A DNA stretch of 35,994 nt, taken from Bacteroidales bacterium. GTDB lineage: Bacteria; Bacteroidota; Bacteroidia; Bacteroidales; FEN-979. The position numbers were made by a program, and so were the translations under genes. The stretch is taken from positions 1 to 35,994 of the forward strand of contig JADGPR010000027.1 of NCBI GenBank assembly GCA_017882335.1, written 5' to 3'. Positions 25,606-33,436 of the stretch are shown here, piece after piece (the stretch's first letter is position 1; every line of letters begins with the position of its first letter). The notes beneath the pieces were generated by a model, which had not been told where the DNA came from, made no database searches, and saw nothing but the letters and a program-made list of their open reading frames with translations.

Positions 25606-25964
25606 AGGATTCTCTTTTTTTATTTCTCTCTGCCGCATTCCCCGCCGGCAGCCTGCGGTCAATCATTAGATTGTGGAAGCAACGATTGCACCTACCTGAA
25701 AAAACCACCCTTCCTGCGATCATTTTTTCCGATTAACCGGTCTGTCTTTTCCCTTCATACCTCCTTTTTGGGTTAATTACTTTGGCTTTATCGGTCGGGA
25801 AGGCAAAAGGTAATATGGTCAAAGCAACTTTTTTTCATTTTTTTTTATTTCAGAACTTTAATTAAATAAAAATCATTATTTTACAAGATTCGCTTGGATA
25901 TTTGTTAAAAAATTTTTAGTATCTTTGCAGGCTCAATAAATTTTCAGGAAAACGGAAGGAGTTT
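25606..25964. other. Gene-free spacer between divergent genes
   Basis: The spacer contains a damaged CCGCCGGCAGCCTGCGG palindrome (near 25642), long T runs (25829-25850) and, close to its right end, the -7 element TATCTTTG (25920-25927), 37 bases before the next ATG. No gene is seen. Confidence 0.55.
25920..25927 (+). promoter_or_regulatory. -7 element of the GT5-like/DUF4270 unit
   Basis: TATCTTTG matches TAnnTTTG. Candidate TTGs lie 15 and 23 bases upstream, neither at the usual 19-20. Confidence 0.5.
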
Positions 25965-26792
25965 ATGGAAAAAGCAAAAGTTCTATTTGTTGCTCAGGAG
26001 ATCATGCCCTATCTGAAAGAAAGCCCAATGGGGCACATTGGCAGGCACTTACCGCAAGGTATCCAGGAAAAAGGAAAAGAGATTCGCACATTCATGCCCC
26101 GCTATGGCCATATCAATGAAAGAAGGAACCAGCTTCACGAAGTGATCCGCCTCTCCGGAATGAACCTGATCATTGATGATACCGACCATCCCCTCATCAT
26201 TAAAGTAGCCTCCATCCAACAAGCCCGGATGCAGATCTATTTTATCGACAACGAAGACTACTTCCAGCGGAAATTCATGCTGACCGACAAGAACGATAAA
26301 TTTTTCAAAGACAACGACGAACGGGCCATCTTCTATTCCAGAGGAGTCCTGGAAACGGTAAAAAAACTCGGTTGGGGCCCCGATGTCGTGCACTGCCACG
26401 GCTGGATCACAAGCCTGGTTCCCCTCAATATCAAACGTGCCTATAAGGATAATCCCCTCTTTACCGATACAAAAGTAATTTTTTCGATTTACGACGATGA
26501 CTTCCCCGATATGCTGAATAAGGATTTCGCAAATAAAATCAAGATGGAAGGCATCACAACAAAGGACCTCAAACACTATAAGAACGCAAACTACGTTAGT
26601 ATGATCAAGGCAGCGATCGATTTCTCGGATGGGATCATCTTCGGCTCCCCGGAAATCAACCCTGAACTCAAGAAATATGTCAAAGGATCCGGTAAACCAT
26701 ACCTCGAATTCCAGCCATTGGATAAATACATCGATGCCTATTCCGATTTCTATGATGAAATTCTTGTTACTGAATCAGTCGAAGTTGATTAA
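25965..26792 (+). CDS. Glycogen/starch synthase N-terminal-domain protein (GT5-like, single domain)
   Basis: The 275-residue protein covers only the N-terminal Rossmann half of a GT5 glycogen synthase. Family features are AKVLFVAQEIMPY (4-16), EIRTFMPRYGHINERRNQ, MQIYFIDNEDYFQRK, ERAIFYSRGVLETVKKLGWGPDVVHCHGW and a C-terminal SDGIIFGSPEI. The catalytic enzyme's KxGGL ADP-glucose loop is replaced by KESPMGHIG at residues 18-26, and the entire C-terminal nucleotide-sugar domain is absent. A normal glycogen synthase is about 470 residues or longer, so this protein is unlikely to synthesise glycogen alone. The same short form is common in Bacteroidota and is probably a stable family of its own. 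DUF4270 follows after 27 bases. Function is unknown. Confidence 0.85.
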   Translation: MEKAKVLFVAQEIMPYLKESPMGHIGRHLPQGIQEKGKEIRTFMPRYGHINERRNQLHEVIRLSGMNLIIDDTDHPLIIKVASIQQARMQIYFIDNEDYFQRKFMLTDKNDKFFKDNDERAIFYSRGVLETVKKLGWGPDVVHCHGWITSLVPLNIKRAYKDNPLFTDTKVIFSIYDDDFPDMLNKDFANKIKMEGITTKDLKHYKNANYVSMIKAAIDFSDGIIFGSPEINPELKKYVKGSGKPYLEFQPLDKYIDAYSDFYDEILVTESVEVD

Positions 26793-26819
26793 TTACGGAA
26801 CCTTCTAAAACTGTTTCCT

Positions 26820-28166
26820 TTGAAATCGAATCATTTCCGCATTCTAACCATACTTGCTTCCTTTTTCATCCTTATTTTGCTTGTTTACTCCTGTAAGAAA
26901 GACCCCTACCAGGTCGGGATTGACCTTCTTCCTCCTTCTGATACGCTCAATGTCAAAACTTCAGACACCGCTTCCTTTGTAGCCTATTCGGTGTTACAGG
27001 ATTCCATCCGTACCGACAAAACCACGCAGAGCATACTGGGATCTTTGATGGATCCGGTATTCGGCTCCACCACTGCCAGCCTTTACATGCAATACTGGCT
27101 CTCTGCAGTAGCCCCCGATTTCGGGATCAATCCTGTTCTTGATTCCATCGTCCTGATGATACCCTATGGAAATATCTATGGCGATACCAATTCCATGCAA
27201 ACCTTGAAAATCTATGAACTTAGCCAGAGTATTTACTACGACAGCATCTATTATTCAAACCGTTCGGTTGAAACATACGGGGTCCCGCTTGCAAATTATA
27301 CGTTCAAGCCTGCACCAAAGGATAGCTTGACCATCGGGGGTGTCAAAACAGCGCCCCATATCCGGATCAACTTGAATAAACTCTCAAAATATTTCGGAAA
27401 CAAACTGCTCAGCGCTCCGGCAGTCTCCATGAGCACGAACGTCAATTTTTTTGAGTTCATGAAAGGGTTGTATATTGAATCTTCACGGGCTCAGTCTGGC
27501 GGCGCTTTATTATCTTTCGACCCTGCCAGTTCGCACTCGAACATTGCCATGTATTATCATAATGCAACCAGTGATTCACTGCAATTCACTTTTGTTGGCG
27601 CCACCAATTCCGCGCGGTTTAACCATATCGATCATAATCATTACCTGAATGCTGCACCCGAACTCCGGCAACAGGTTCTTCAGCATGATACCACCCTCGG
27701 GAAAAATAATCTTTACATCCAGGGACTGAGCGGGATAAGGGTACGGCTCCGGCTTCCTTTCCTTAACAATTTCGTGAAATCAGGAAAGATCGCCATCAAC
27801 AGCGCGATCCTGACCATTAAAAATGCTGAAACCGATACCACTCTTCATCCTCCGGTTAAACTTACCCTGGTTGTTGTGGATTCGGCAGAGCGTGTGGGCT
27901 TCCTCATCGACGAAAATGAGGGGGCATTCTATTTTGGCGGATCATATAACAATTCCGCGCGAACCTATAAGTTCAGGATTACCCGCCATATGCAACAGAT
28001 CCTCGATGGGAAAATAAAAAATTATGACATGTACCTTATGGCCAATGATCCCACGGCCAACGTCATGGTTCCCAACCGGGTGATTCTGACCGGGACAAAA
28101 CCGCAACTTCCTGCATTTTCCGCCGACCGGATCAAATTGCAGGTCATCTATACAAAACTTCACTAA
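26820..28166 (+). CDS. DUF4270 surface lipoprotein
   Basis: The 448-residue protein is a Bacteroidota-specific DUF4270 member. It has a lipoprotein signal ending LVYSC (Cys25), followed by KKDPYQVGIDLLPPSDTLNV. The domain then continues with repeating beta-strand blocks, including DSIVLMIPY, KIYELSQSIYYDSIYYSNR, NLYIQGLSGIRVRLRLPFLNNF and SGKIAINSAILTI. DUF4270 proteins are thought to be outer-membrane-associated, and their ligand is unknown. The start is TTG at 26820, the only codon that gives the full signal peptide. It follows the GT5-like gene by 27 bases and is probably cotranscribed. glmS follows with its own promoter. Confidence 0.87.
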   Translation: MKSNHFRILTILASFFILILLVYSCKKDPYQVGIDLLPPSDTLNVKTSDTASFVAYSVLQDSIRTDKTTQSILGSLMDPVFGSTTASLYMQYWLSAVAPDFGINPVLDSIVLMIPYGNIYGDTNSMQTLKIYELSQSIYYDSIYYSNRSVETYGVPLANYTFKPAPKDSLTIGGVKTAPHIRINLNKLSKYFGNKLLSAPAVSMSTNVNFFEFMKGLYIESSRAQSGGALLSFDPASSHSNIAMYYHNATSDSLQFTFVGATNSARFNHIDHNHYLNAAPELRQQVLQHDTTLGKNNLYIQGLSGIRVRLRLPFLNNFVKSGKIAINSAILTIKNAETDTTLHPPVKLTLVVVDSAERVGFLIDENEGAFYFGGSYNNSARTYKFRITRHMQQILDGKIKNYDMYLMANDPTANVMVPNRVILTGTKPQLPAFSADRIKLQVIYTKLH

Positions 28167-28217
28167 CCTCAGGGTTAACCCATTTGCTTTTCCACCGGAG
28201 ATTCTTAGCCCTCATTT

Positions 28218-28248
28218 TTGATTATTCCAGCAAAATCTGCTACCTTTG
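28218..28248 (+). promoter_or_regulatory. Bacteroidota-type promoter of glmS
   Basis: TTG at 28218-28220, a 20-base spacer and TACCTTTG at 28241-28248 match the consensus. The ATG is 19 bases after the -7 element, so the leader is short and has no room for a glmS ribozyme. Confidence 0.7.
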
Positions 28249-28267
28249 ATCCTCATAAGTCATTATT

Positions 28268-30106
28268 ATGTGTGGAATTATTGCCTATATCGGTCCGCGG
28301 GAAGCTTATCCCATCCTCATTAAAGGGTTACACCGATTGGAATACCGCGGATACGACAGCGCAGGGGTATGCCTGCTGAATGACAACCTGTCTATTTATA
28401 AATGCAAAGGAAAAGTTTCAGAACTGGAGCTTTTTGTTCAAGACAAGGATATCTCGGGGACGATTGGCATGGCACATACCCGCTGGGCAACCCATGGCGA
28501 GCCTAACCAGGTGAATGCACATCCTCATTTTTCAAGGAATAAAAGCCTGGCTATCATCCACAACGGGATCATCGAGAATTATGCTTCCCTCCGCAGTGAG
28601 TTGATCAACCGCGGATATTCCTTCACCAGTGAAACGGATACGGAAGTACTCATATACCTGATCGAAGACATTAAGGAAAATGAAAAGGTGGAACTGGAAG
28701 AGGCCGTCCGTATTGCCCTTAACCAGGTGATCGGCGCTTATGCGATCGTGGTGATATCGAAAGAAAATCCAGATCTCCTCATTGCTGCGCGTAAAGGCAG
28801 CCCCATGGTGGTTGGGATCGGTAAAGGTGAATTTTTCGTTGCATCGGATGCAACGCCCATCGTTGAATATACCAATAACGTGGTATTCATGAACGATGAA
28901 GAGATCGCGATCATCGAGCGCAACAAGGAATTGAAGATAAAAACCATCAAGAACCAGAACAAAGCACCCTATATCCAGAATCTTGAACTCAATCTGACCT
29001 CCATCGAGAAAGGCGGATTTGATCATTTCATGCTGAAGGAGATCTATGAACAACCCCGGTCGATCCGCGACAGTATGCGCGGACGGCTGCATCCTGAACA
29101 GGGAATCATCGCCCTTGGGGGGATCCGCGAGTACGAACAAAAGCTGATCAATGCAAAGCGGATCATCATCACCGCCTGCGGAACTTCCTGGCATGCCGGG
29201 CTGGTAGGTGAGTATCTTTTTGAAGATCTTGCCAGGATCCCGGTGGAAGTGGAGTATTCTTCCGAATTCCGCTACCGGAACCCGATCATCTGTGAAGATG
29301 ACATCCTGATCGCCATATCGCAATCGGGGGAGACCGCAGACACACTGGCGGCCATCGAACTTGCAAAATTGAAAGGAGCAACCGTTCTGGGAATCTGTAA
29401 TGTGGTCGGATCCTCTATTGCCAGAGCTACCCATGCCGGCATTTATACCCATGCCGGTCCTGAGATCGGGGTTGCCTCTACCAAAGCGTTTACAGCACAG
29501 GTGATGGTGCTTACCCTGATGGCGGTCAAGATCGCCCTGAAGAAAGGAACCATCACCGAGTCGCGGTTTCACACGATCCTGTCAGAACTGGAGACCATTC
29601 CTGATAAAGTGGAGGCTACACTCCGGCAAAATGAACAGGTAAAAGCAATTGCAAAGATATATAAGGATGTGCGGAACTTTCTTTACCTGGGACGCGGTTA
29701 CAATTTCCCTGTTGCCCTGGAAGGAGCATTGAAACTTAAGGAGATTTCCTACATCCATGCCGAAGGCTATCCTGCCGCAGAGATGAAACATGGCCCTATT
29801 GCACTCATCGACGACCAGATGCCGGTTGTGGTGATTGCCACCAAGAAAGGCACCTATGAAAAGGTCATCAGCAATATCCAGGAGGTGAAGGCACGCAAAG
29901 GTAAGATCATCGCCATCATCAATGAAGGCGATACGGCCGTAAAAAAACTGGCAGACCACTACATCGAGATCCCGGAGACCGAGGAATTCCTGGTTCCCCT
30001 GATCGCGACGATACCATTGCAACTCCTTTCGTACCATATTGCAGTCATGCGCCATTGCAATGTGGATCAACCCAGGAATCTTGCAAAATCAGTCACGGTG
30101 GAATGA
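28268..30106 (+). CDS. glmS: Glutamine-fructose-6-phosphate aminotransferase (isomerising)
   Basis: GlmS makes glucosamine-6-phosphate from fructose-6-phosphate and glutamine, the first step towards UDP-GlcNAc for peptidoglycan and LPS. The 612-residue protein has the N-terminal nucleophile Cys2 (MCGIIAYIG), the glutaminase segments HRLEYRGYDSAG and HTRWATHGEPN, and two SIS isomerase domains (about 290-430 and 465-595). Typical motifs are ACGTSWHAGLVGEY, SQSGETADT, STKAFTAQV, GRGYNFPVALEGALKLKEISY and the C-terminal DQPRNLAKSVTVE. All domains and the length are standard. It has its own promoter, and its TGA overlaps the next ATG (ATGA), so the DUF218 gene is translationally coupled. Confidence 0.98.
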   Translation: MCGIIAYIGPREAYPILIKGLHRLEYRGYDSAGVCLLNDNLSIYKCKGKVSELELFVQDKDISGTIGMAHTRWATHGEPNQVNAHPHFSRNKSLAIIHNGIIENYASLRSELINRGYSFTSETDTEVLIYLIEDIKENEKVELEEAVRIALNQVIGAYAIVVISKENPDLLIAARKGSPMVVGIGKGEFFVASDATPIVEYTNNVVFMNDEEIAIIERNKELKIKTIKNQNKAPYIQNLELNLTSIEKGGFDHFMLKEIYEQPRSIRDSMRGRLHPEQGIIALGGIREYEQKLINAKRIIITACGTSWHAGLVGEYLFEDLARIPVEVEYSSEFRYRNPIICEDDILIAISQSGETADTLAAIELAKLKGATVLGICNVVGSSIARATHAGIYTHAGPEIGVASTKAFTAQVMVLTLMAVKIALKKGTITESRFHTILSELETIPDKVEATLRQNEQVKAIAKIYKDVRNFLYLGRGYNFPVALEGALKLKEISYIHAEGYPAAEMKHGPIALIDDQMPVVVIATKKGTYEKVISNIQEVKARKGKIIAIINEGDTAVKKLADHYIEIPETEEFLVPLIATIPLQLLSYHIAVMRHCNVDQPRNLAKSVTVE

Positions 30107-30819
30107 TCCTTCGCATCCTGAAATACATCCTGTTCTTTTTCGGATGCCTTTTTCTCATCCTCTTTATCTTCTGTCTTACTTCTGCTCCTTTCTGGACGTG
30201 GTACAACATGAGCACGAAACATGCAGGCATCCATCGGCCGCCGGAGTTCATTGTGGTGTTGGGAGGCGGAGGAATGCCCAGTGAGTCGGGGCTGATGCGT
30301 ACATGGTATGCTGCCCGGCTCGGGAATCATTTTTTCCGTTCGAAGGTCATCATCGCACTTCCCGGGGATACCGTCGACAGTCTGAGTTCTGTCTACCAGA
30401 TGAAAGAAGAACTTATTTTACGCGGGATTTCGGGGAAGAGGATATCCTTCGAATCACTGGGAACCAATACGCGAGCGCAGGCACTTAACATTGCATCGTC
30501 ACGCATTACGCGTTACGCGTTACGCGTCACGCGTGACGCGTCACTCCTTATCGTCACCTCGCCGGAGCACCTCTACCGTGCAGTGAGAACCTTCCGGAAA
30601 GCAGGTTTCCTGTTGGTCGACGGGTGTCCCGCTTTTGAAACGGCCATCGAATCGGAACTATCTTTTGATGACAGGTTACTGGGTGGGAAAAGATGGCTGC
30701 CTGCCATCGGAAAAAACATGACGGTTCGCTACCAGTTCTGGACCCAGCTACATTACGAACAATTGGTAATGAGGGAATGGCTTGCGATTGTTTATTATAA
30801 ACTGAATGGGTGGATTTAA
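30103..30819 (+). CDS. DUF218 / YdcF-SanA-like envelope protein with in-frame repeat
   Basis: The 238-residue product starts at the ATG overlapping the glmS stop. It has one transmembrane helix (about 5-27), then a DUF218 domain: EFIVVLGGGGMPSESGLMRTWYAARL, ALPGDTVDSLSSVYQM, GISGKRISFESLGTNTRAQALN and LLIVTSPEHLYRAVRTFRKAGF. DUF218 proteins (SanA, ElyC, YdcF) are inner-membrane proteins linked to cell-envelope integrity and peptidoglycan or enterobacterial common antigen metabolism. Coupling to glmS fits an envelope role. Between ALNIAS and SLLIVTS an ACGCGTN heptamer array (30497-30544) is translated in frame as a basic insertion of about 15 residues containing TRYALRVTR, which is absent from the normal family pattern. 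Confidence 0.82.
   Translation: MILRILKYILFFFGCLFLILFIFCLTSAPFWTWYNMSTKHAGIHRPPEFIVVLGGGGMPSESGLMRTWYAARLGNHFFRSKVIIALPGDTVDSLSSVYQMKEELILRGISGKRISFESLGTNTRAQALNIASSRITRYALRVTRDASLLIVTSPEHLYRAVRTFRKAGFLLVDGCPAFETAIESELSFDDRLLGGKRWLPAIGKNMTVRYQFWTQLHYEQLVMREWLAIVYYKLNGWI
30497..30544 (+). repeat. Heptamer tandem repeat ACGCGTN, copy B, within the DUF218 gene
   Basis: Six consecutive 7-bp units (ACGCATT, ACGCGTT, ACGCGTT, ACGCGTC, ACGCGTG, ACGCGTC) total 42 bases and keep the frame open. A change of one unit would shift the frame. Confidence 0.85.
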
Positions 30820-30823
30820 AACT

Positions 30824-30845
30824 GCGTGACGCGTTACGCGTTACG
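30824..30845. repeat. Heptamer tandem repeat ACGCGTN, copy C
   Basis: GCGTG, ACGCGTT, ACGCGTT, ACG lie between the convergent DUF218 and pth genes. The pth stop codon (30843-30841) lies inside the array. Confidence 0.8.
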
Positions 30846-31401
30846 AATTAAACAGGTTCATCGTCCGGTCAATCCCAACCAGTGCGAAATTTTTAATGAT
30901 ATCCACTGCCATCGTTATTTTGGGTAGCAGGACTGTTTCTTCTTCCTTGGTCCAGCGACTCAACACATAATCCACCTGACGGCCTTTGGCAAAGTCGTCG
31001 CCGATACCGATGCGCAAACGTGCAAATCCTGTGGTGCCGATCTCTTCGTTGATGCTGATCAGGCCATTGTGGCCACCATCGGTACCTTTTTTCCTCAATC
31101 TCAGGGAACCAAGTGGCAGGGCAAGGTCGTCGACAATTACGAGGATGTTTTCCGGTAGAATATCTTCCTTCGTCATCCAATACCTCACGGCTTTCCCACT
31201 CAGGTTCATGTAGGTGGTAGGTTTGATGACGATAAAGTTTCTCCCTTTCAGCGAAGTCCTGGCAACCGAAGCATACCTCCCGCTTTTAAACTCCACCTTC
31301 CGGTCGAGGGCAAATGCATCTGCCACCACGAACCCGATGTTGTGGCGGGTGTTGGCGTATTCGTCGCCGATGTTTCCAAGTCCGACAATCAGGTATTTCA
31401 T
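30841..31401 (-). CDS. pth: Peptidyl-tRNA hydrolase
   Basis: Pth frees tRNA from peptidyl-tRNA that has dropped off ribosomes. The 186-residue protein starts MKYLIVGLGNIGDEYANTRHNIGF with the catalytic His20. It has KPTTYMNLSG with Asn66, IVDDLALPLG with the conserved Asp near 92, and GTDGGHNGL with Asn112. Length and motif order are normal. The last codon and stop (Ser-TAA) are formed by the heptamer repeat at 30824-30845. It lies 47 bases after rplY on the same strand, and those bases also hold a heptamer array. It is probably the last gene of prs-rplY-pth. Confidence 0.97.
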   Translation of the reverse strand: MKYLIVGLGNIGDEYANTRHNIGFVVADAFALDRKVEFKSGRYASVARTSLKGRNFIVIKPTTYMNLSGKAVRYWMTKEDILPENILVIVDDLALPLGSLRLRKKGTDGGHNGLISINEEIGTTGFARLRIGIGDDFAKGRQVDYVLSRWTKEEETVLLPKITMAVDIIKNFALVGIDRTMNLFNS

Positions 31402-31423
31402 ACGGGGAGCCCGTTAGTTGAAA

Positions 31424-31452
31424 CACGTTACGCGTTACGCGTCACGCGTCAC
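31424..31452. repeat. Heptamer tandem repeat ACGCGTN, copy D
   Basis: ACGTT, ACGCGTT, ACGCGTC, ACGCGTC, AC fill most of the pth-rplY gap. The rplY stop codon (31451-31449, TGA) is within the last unit. Confidence 0.82.
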
Positions 31453-32111
31453 TTCTTTTCCTTCTCTCCTTTGCCTTCCTTAGCTTTTTCAGCGCCTTCT
31501 GCTGGTTCAGCACCTTCTGCAGCAGCGCCTTCGACAATAGCGCCTTCAGCAGGGGTTTCTTCCACCAGCACGCGGGCCGTACGAACGCCTACAATGACGG
31601 TATTGGGAGAATCCATGAAGGTGAGGTTCTCTATTGCAAGGTCTTTAACTTTCACAGAATCGCCGATATCGAGTGGATCGATAGAGACGGTGATTTCGTC
31701 GGGAAGATGCTGCATAAGCGCCAGGACCTTCAATTTCCTTGTTTTCAGGATCAGCTTACCCCCTTTTAAAACACCAGGTGCCGTGCCGATAATCTTCACC
31801 GGGACGCCAATGTTGACCGGTTTTTCCGGCTGGATCTCAAGGAAATCAACGTGGAGGATATTGTCTGTTACCGGGTGGTATTGCACCTCCTGGATAACTG
31901 TATTGTACGTTTTTCCTGCAATGTCCAGGTTCACAATATAGACTTCGGGGGTAAAGATCAGTTTGCGGAAAGCCTTGTCGCTTGCAACAAAATGGATCTG
32001 TTCCTTACCGCCATACATAACACAGGGAACATTTCCCTCCTTGCGATGTTTTTTAGCATCTTTTTTCCCTACGTTCTCTCTGGGAGAACCGCTCAATGAT
32101 ACTTGTTTCAT
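31449..32111 (-). CDS. rplY: 50S ribosomal protein L25/general stress protein Ctc
   Basis: The 220-residue protein is the long CTC form of L25, which binds 5S rRNA. The N-terminal L25 domain (about 1-90: LSGSPRENVGKKDAKKHRKEGNVPCVMYGG) is followed by the C-terminal TL5 beta domain (about 95-185: VNIGVPVKIIGTAPGVLKGGKL, LPDEITVSIDPLDIGDSVKVKDL). The tail (186-220) is low-complexity, made of Ala/Glu/Gly repeats and ending in Lys/Glu, as is frequent in Bacteroidota L25. Its stop codon lies in a heptamer repeat. The start is followed, upstream on the same strand, by an ATAATTG tandem array. It sits between prs and pth in the conserved order. Confidence 0.95.
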   Translation of the reverse strand: MKQVSLSGSPRENVGKKDAKKHRKEGNVPCVMYGGKEQIHFVASDKAFRKLIFTPEVYIVNLDIAGKTYNTVIQEVQYHPVTDNILHVDFLEIQPEKPVNIGVPVKIIGTAPGVLKGGKLILKTRKLKVLALMQHLPDEITVSIDPLDIGDSVKVKDLAIENLTFMDSPNTVIVGVRTARVLVEETPAEGAIVEGAAAEGAEPAEGAEKAKEGKGEKEKK

Positions 32112-32140
32112 AATTGATAATTGATAATTGATAATTGATT
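32110..32140. repeat. Heptamer tandem repeat ATAATTG
   Basis: Four perfect 7-bp units ATAATTG lie immediately upstream of rplY; the array's first two bases are the last two of the reverse-strand CAT. It would be transcribed as the leader of rplY if the -7 element at 32209-32202 is used. Confidence 0.82.
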
Positions 32141-32144
32141 AGTT

Positions 32145-32173
32145 CGTAACTCGTGACGCGTTACGCGTAACGC
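32145..32173. repeat. Heptamer tandem repeat ACGCGTN, copy E
   Basis: Units ACTCGTG, ACGCGTT, ACGCGTA, ACGC lie in the prs-rplY gap, next to a CGCCATTTGGCTAATTGG segment similar to the tails at 770 and 1455. Confidence 0.8.
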
Positions 32174-32201
32174 AAATTTCGCCATTTGGCTAATTGGCCT
32201 G

Positions 32202-32209
32202 CAAAAGTA
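32202..32209 (-). promoter_or_regulatory. Possible -7 element upstream of rplY-pth
   Basis: TACTTTTG on the minus strand matches TAnnTTTG, about 90 bases before the rplY ATG. No TTG lies at the -33 position. Confidence 0.42.
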
Positions 32210-32258
32210 GGAATATTTTTTTTAACAGGAAAGGAAGAGATAAGATTTCTATTCCACC

Positions 32259-32286
32259 CGTCACGTGTCACGCGTCACGCGTTACG
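32259..32286. repeat. Heptamer tandem repeat ACGCGTN, copy F
   Basis: Units ACGTGTC, ACGCGTC, ACGCGTT, ACG end three bases beyond the prs stop codon. Confidence 0.8.
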
Positions 32287-32289
32287 ATC

Positions 32290-33228
32290 CTACTCTCCGA
32301 ACTTGAACAGTGAGCTAATGGACTCATGGCTTTCAACGCGTTTGATGACCTCTGCGAAGAGGCTGGCGGTGGAGAGGACTTTTACTTTGTTGCTTTCCTT
32401 TTTCAAGGGGATGGTATCGGTAACCACCATTTCGAGGATGGGTGATTTTTCGATCCGTTCCAGTGCATTGTTCGAGAAGATCGGATGTGTGCACATGGCC
32501 CGTACGCTACTTGCTCCGTTATCCATGATGATGTTGGCTGCTTTTGTGAGCGTACCTGCAGTATCCACGATATCATCCACAAGGACTACATCCCTTCCCT
32601 TTACATCACCCACCAGCGCCATTTTTGTCACTTCATTGGGTTTTCCTCGTTGTTTGTAGCAGATCACAAAGTCGGTGCTCAGGAATTTTGCATAGGTCGC
32701 CACCCTGCGGGTACCTCCGGTATCGGGAGAGGCCATGGTCAGGTTGGGATAATTCATTTTTTTCAGATAAGGCACGAAGATGGAGGAGGCGAAGAGGTGG
32801 TCGACCGGGACATCAAAGAATCCCTGGATCTGATCGGCGTGGAGGTCGATGGTGATGATACGTTGGACCCCGGCGGTGGAGAGCAGGTTTGCCATCAGTT
32901 TGGCTGCAATGGAAACGCGGGGTTTATCTTTGCGGTCCTGGCGGGCAAAACCGAAATAGGGGATCACGGCGATGATGTTGCGTGCCGATGCCCGGCGGGC
33001 TGCATCGATGAGCATGAGCAGTTCGAGAAGGTTCGTGGCAGGTGCGAAGGTAGACTGAACGATAAAGATATCGTTTCCCCGGATATTTTCTTCAAAGGAG
33101 GGCTGGAATTCGCCATCGCAGAAATCGGTAACAATAACGGTACCGAGCTCGGTGCCATAGCTCCGGGCGATTTTCTCAGCCAGGTATTGTGTGGTGCGGC
33201 CGGAGAAAATTTTTACTTTGTTGGGCAT
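32290..33228 (-). CDS. prs: Ribose-phosphate pyrophosphokinase
   Basis: Prs transfers pyrophosphate from ATP to ribose-5-phosphate to make PRPP, the precursor of nucleotides, histidine and tryptophan. The 312-residue product starts MPNKVKIFSGRTTQYLAEKIA and has DGEFQPSFEENIRGNDIFIVQ, YFGFARQDRKDKPR (ATP/ribose contacts), DLHADQIQGFFDVPVDHL, the flexible loop SPDTGGTRRV and the PRPP-binding loop VLVDDIVDTAGTL. All signature residues of class I Prs are visible. It is the first gene of prs-rplY-pth on the minus strand. A heptamer array lies just downstream and another upstream. No consensus promoter is visible directly before the ATG. Confidence 0.97.
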   Translation of the reverse strand: MPNKVKIFSGRTTQYLAEKIARSYGTELGTVIVTDFCDGEFQPSFEENIRGNDIFIVQSTFAPATNLLELLMLIDAARRASARNIIAVIPYFGFARQDRKDKPRVSIAAKLMANLLSTAGVQRIITIDLHADQIQGFFDVPVDHLFASSIFVPYLKKMNYPNLTMASPDTGGTRRVATYAKFLSTDFVICYKQRGKPNEVTKMALVGDVKGRDVVLVDDIVDTAGTLTKAANIIMDNGASSVRAMCTHPIFSNNALERIEKSPILEMVVTDTIPLKKESNKVKVLSTASLFAEVIKRVESHESISSLFKFGE

Positions 33229-33286
33229 ATTGGGGGATTTGATATTTCAGCGGCGAAATTACTTTTTTCCGGTCACTTATCCAAAT

Positions 33287-33344
33287 CGTTACGCGTAACG
33301 CGTAACGCGTGACGCTTTTCGTTTTTCGCTATTCGCTATTCGCC
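33287..33344. repeat. Heptamer repeats: ACGCGTN copy G and a TTCGCTA array
   Basis: ACGCGTA, ACGCGTA, ACGCGTG, ACGC (33287-33315) are followed by TTCGCTA, TTCGCTA, TTCGCC (33325-33344), again with a 7-bp period. Both lie between the prs start and the tRNA-Leu promoter. Confidence 0.82.
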
Positions 33345-33370
33345 TTTAGTTTAGAATAGAAAATTTTAAT

Positions 33371-33378
33371 TACTTTTG
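33371..33378 (+). promoter_or_regulatory. -7 element of tRNA-Leu
   Basis: TACTTTTG matches TAnnTTTG, 58 bases before the tRNA. A TTG at -33 is lacking. Confidence 0.5.
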
Positions 33379-33436
33379 CAGCCCATTCCCCACCAATCCA
33401 CTCACAACTCTTCACTCCTCACCCTTCACTCAACTC

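Noticed and set aside
25965-26792. Functional glycogen synthase
   Set aside because: The C-terminal GT-B domain and the KxGGL loop are missing, so the name glycogen synthase would be misleading.
28249-28267. glmS ribozyme upstream of glmS
   Set aside because: The promoter ends 19 bases before the ATG and the upstream sequence belongs to DUF4270 and its short spacer. No ribozyme fits.
28532-29572. 346-residue open frame antisense to glmS
   Set aside because: It lies entirely within glmS on the opposite strand, has a His/Asp/Gly-rich composition typical of reverse frames and shows no recognisable motif.
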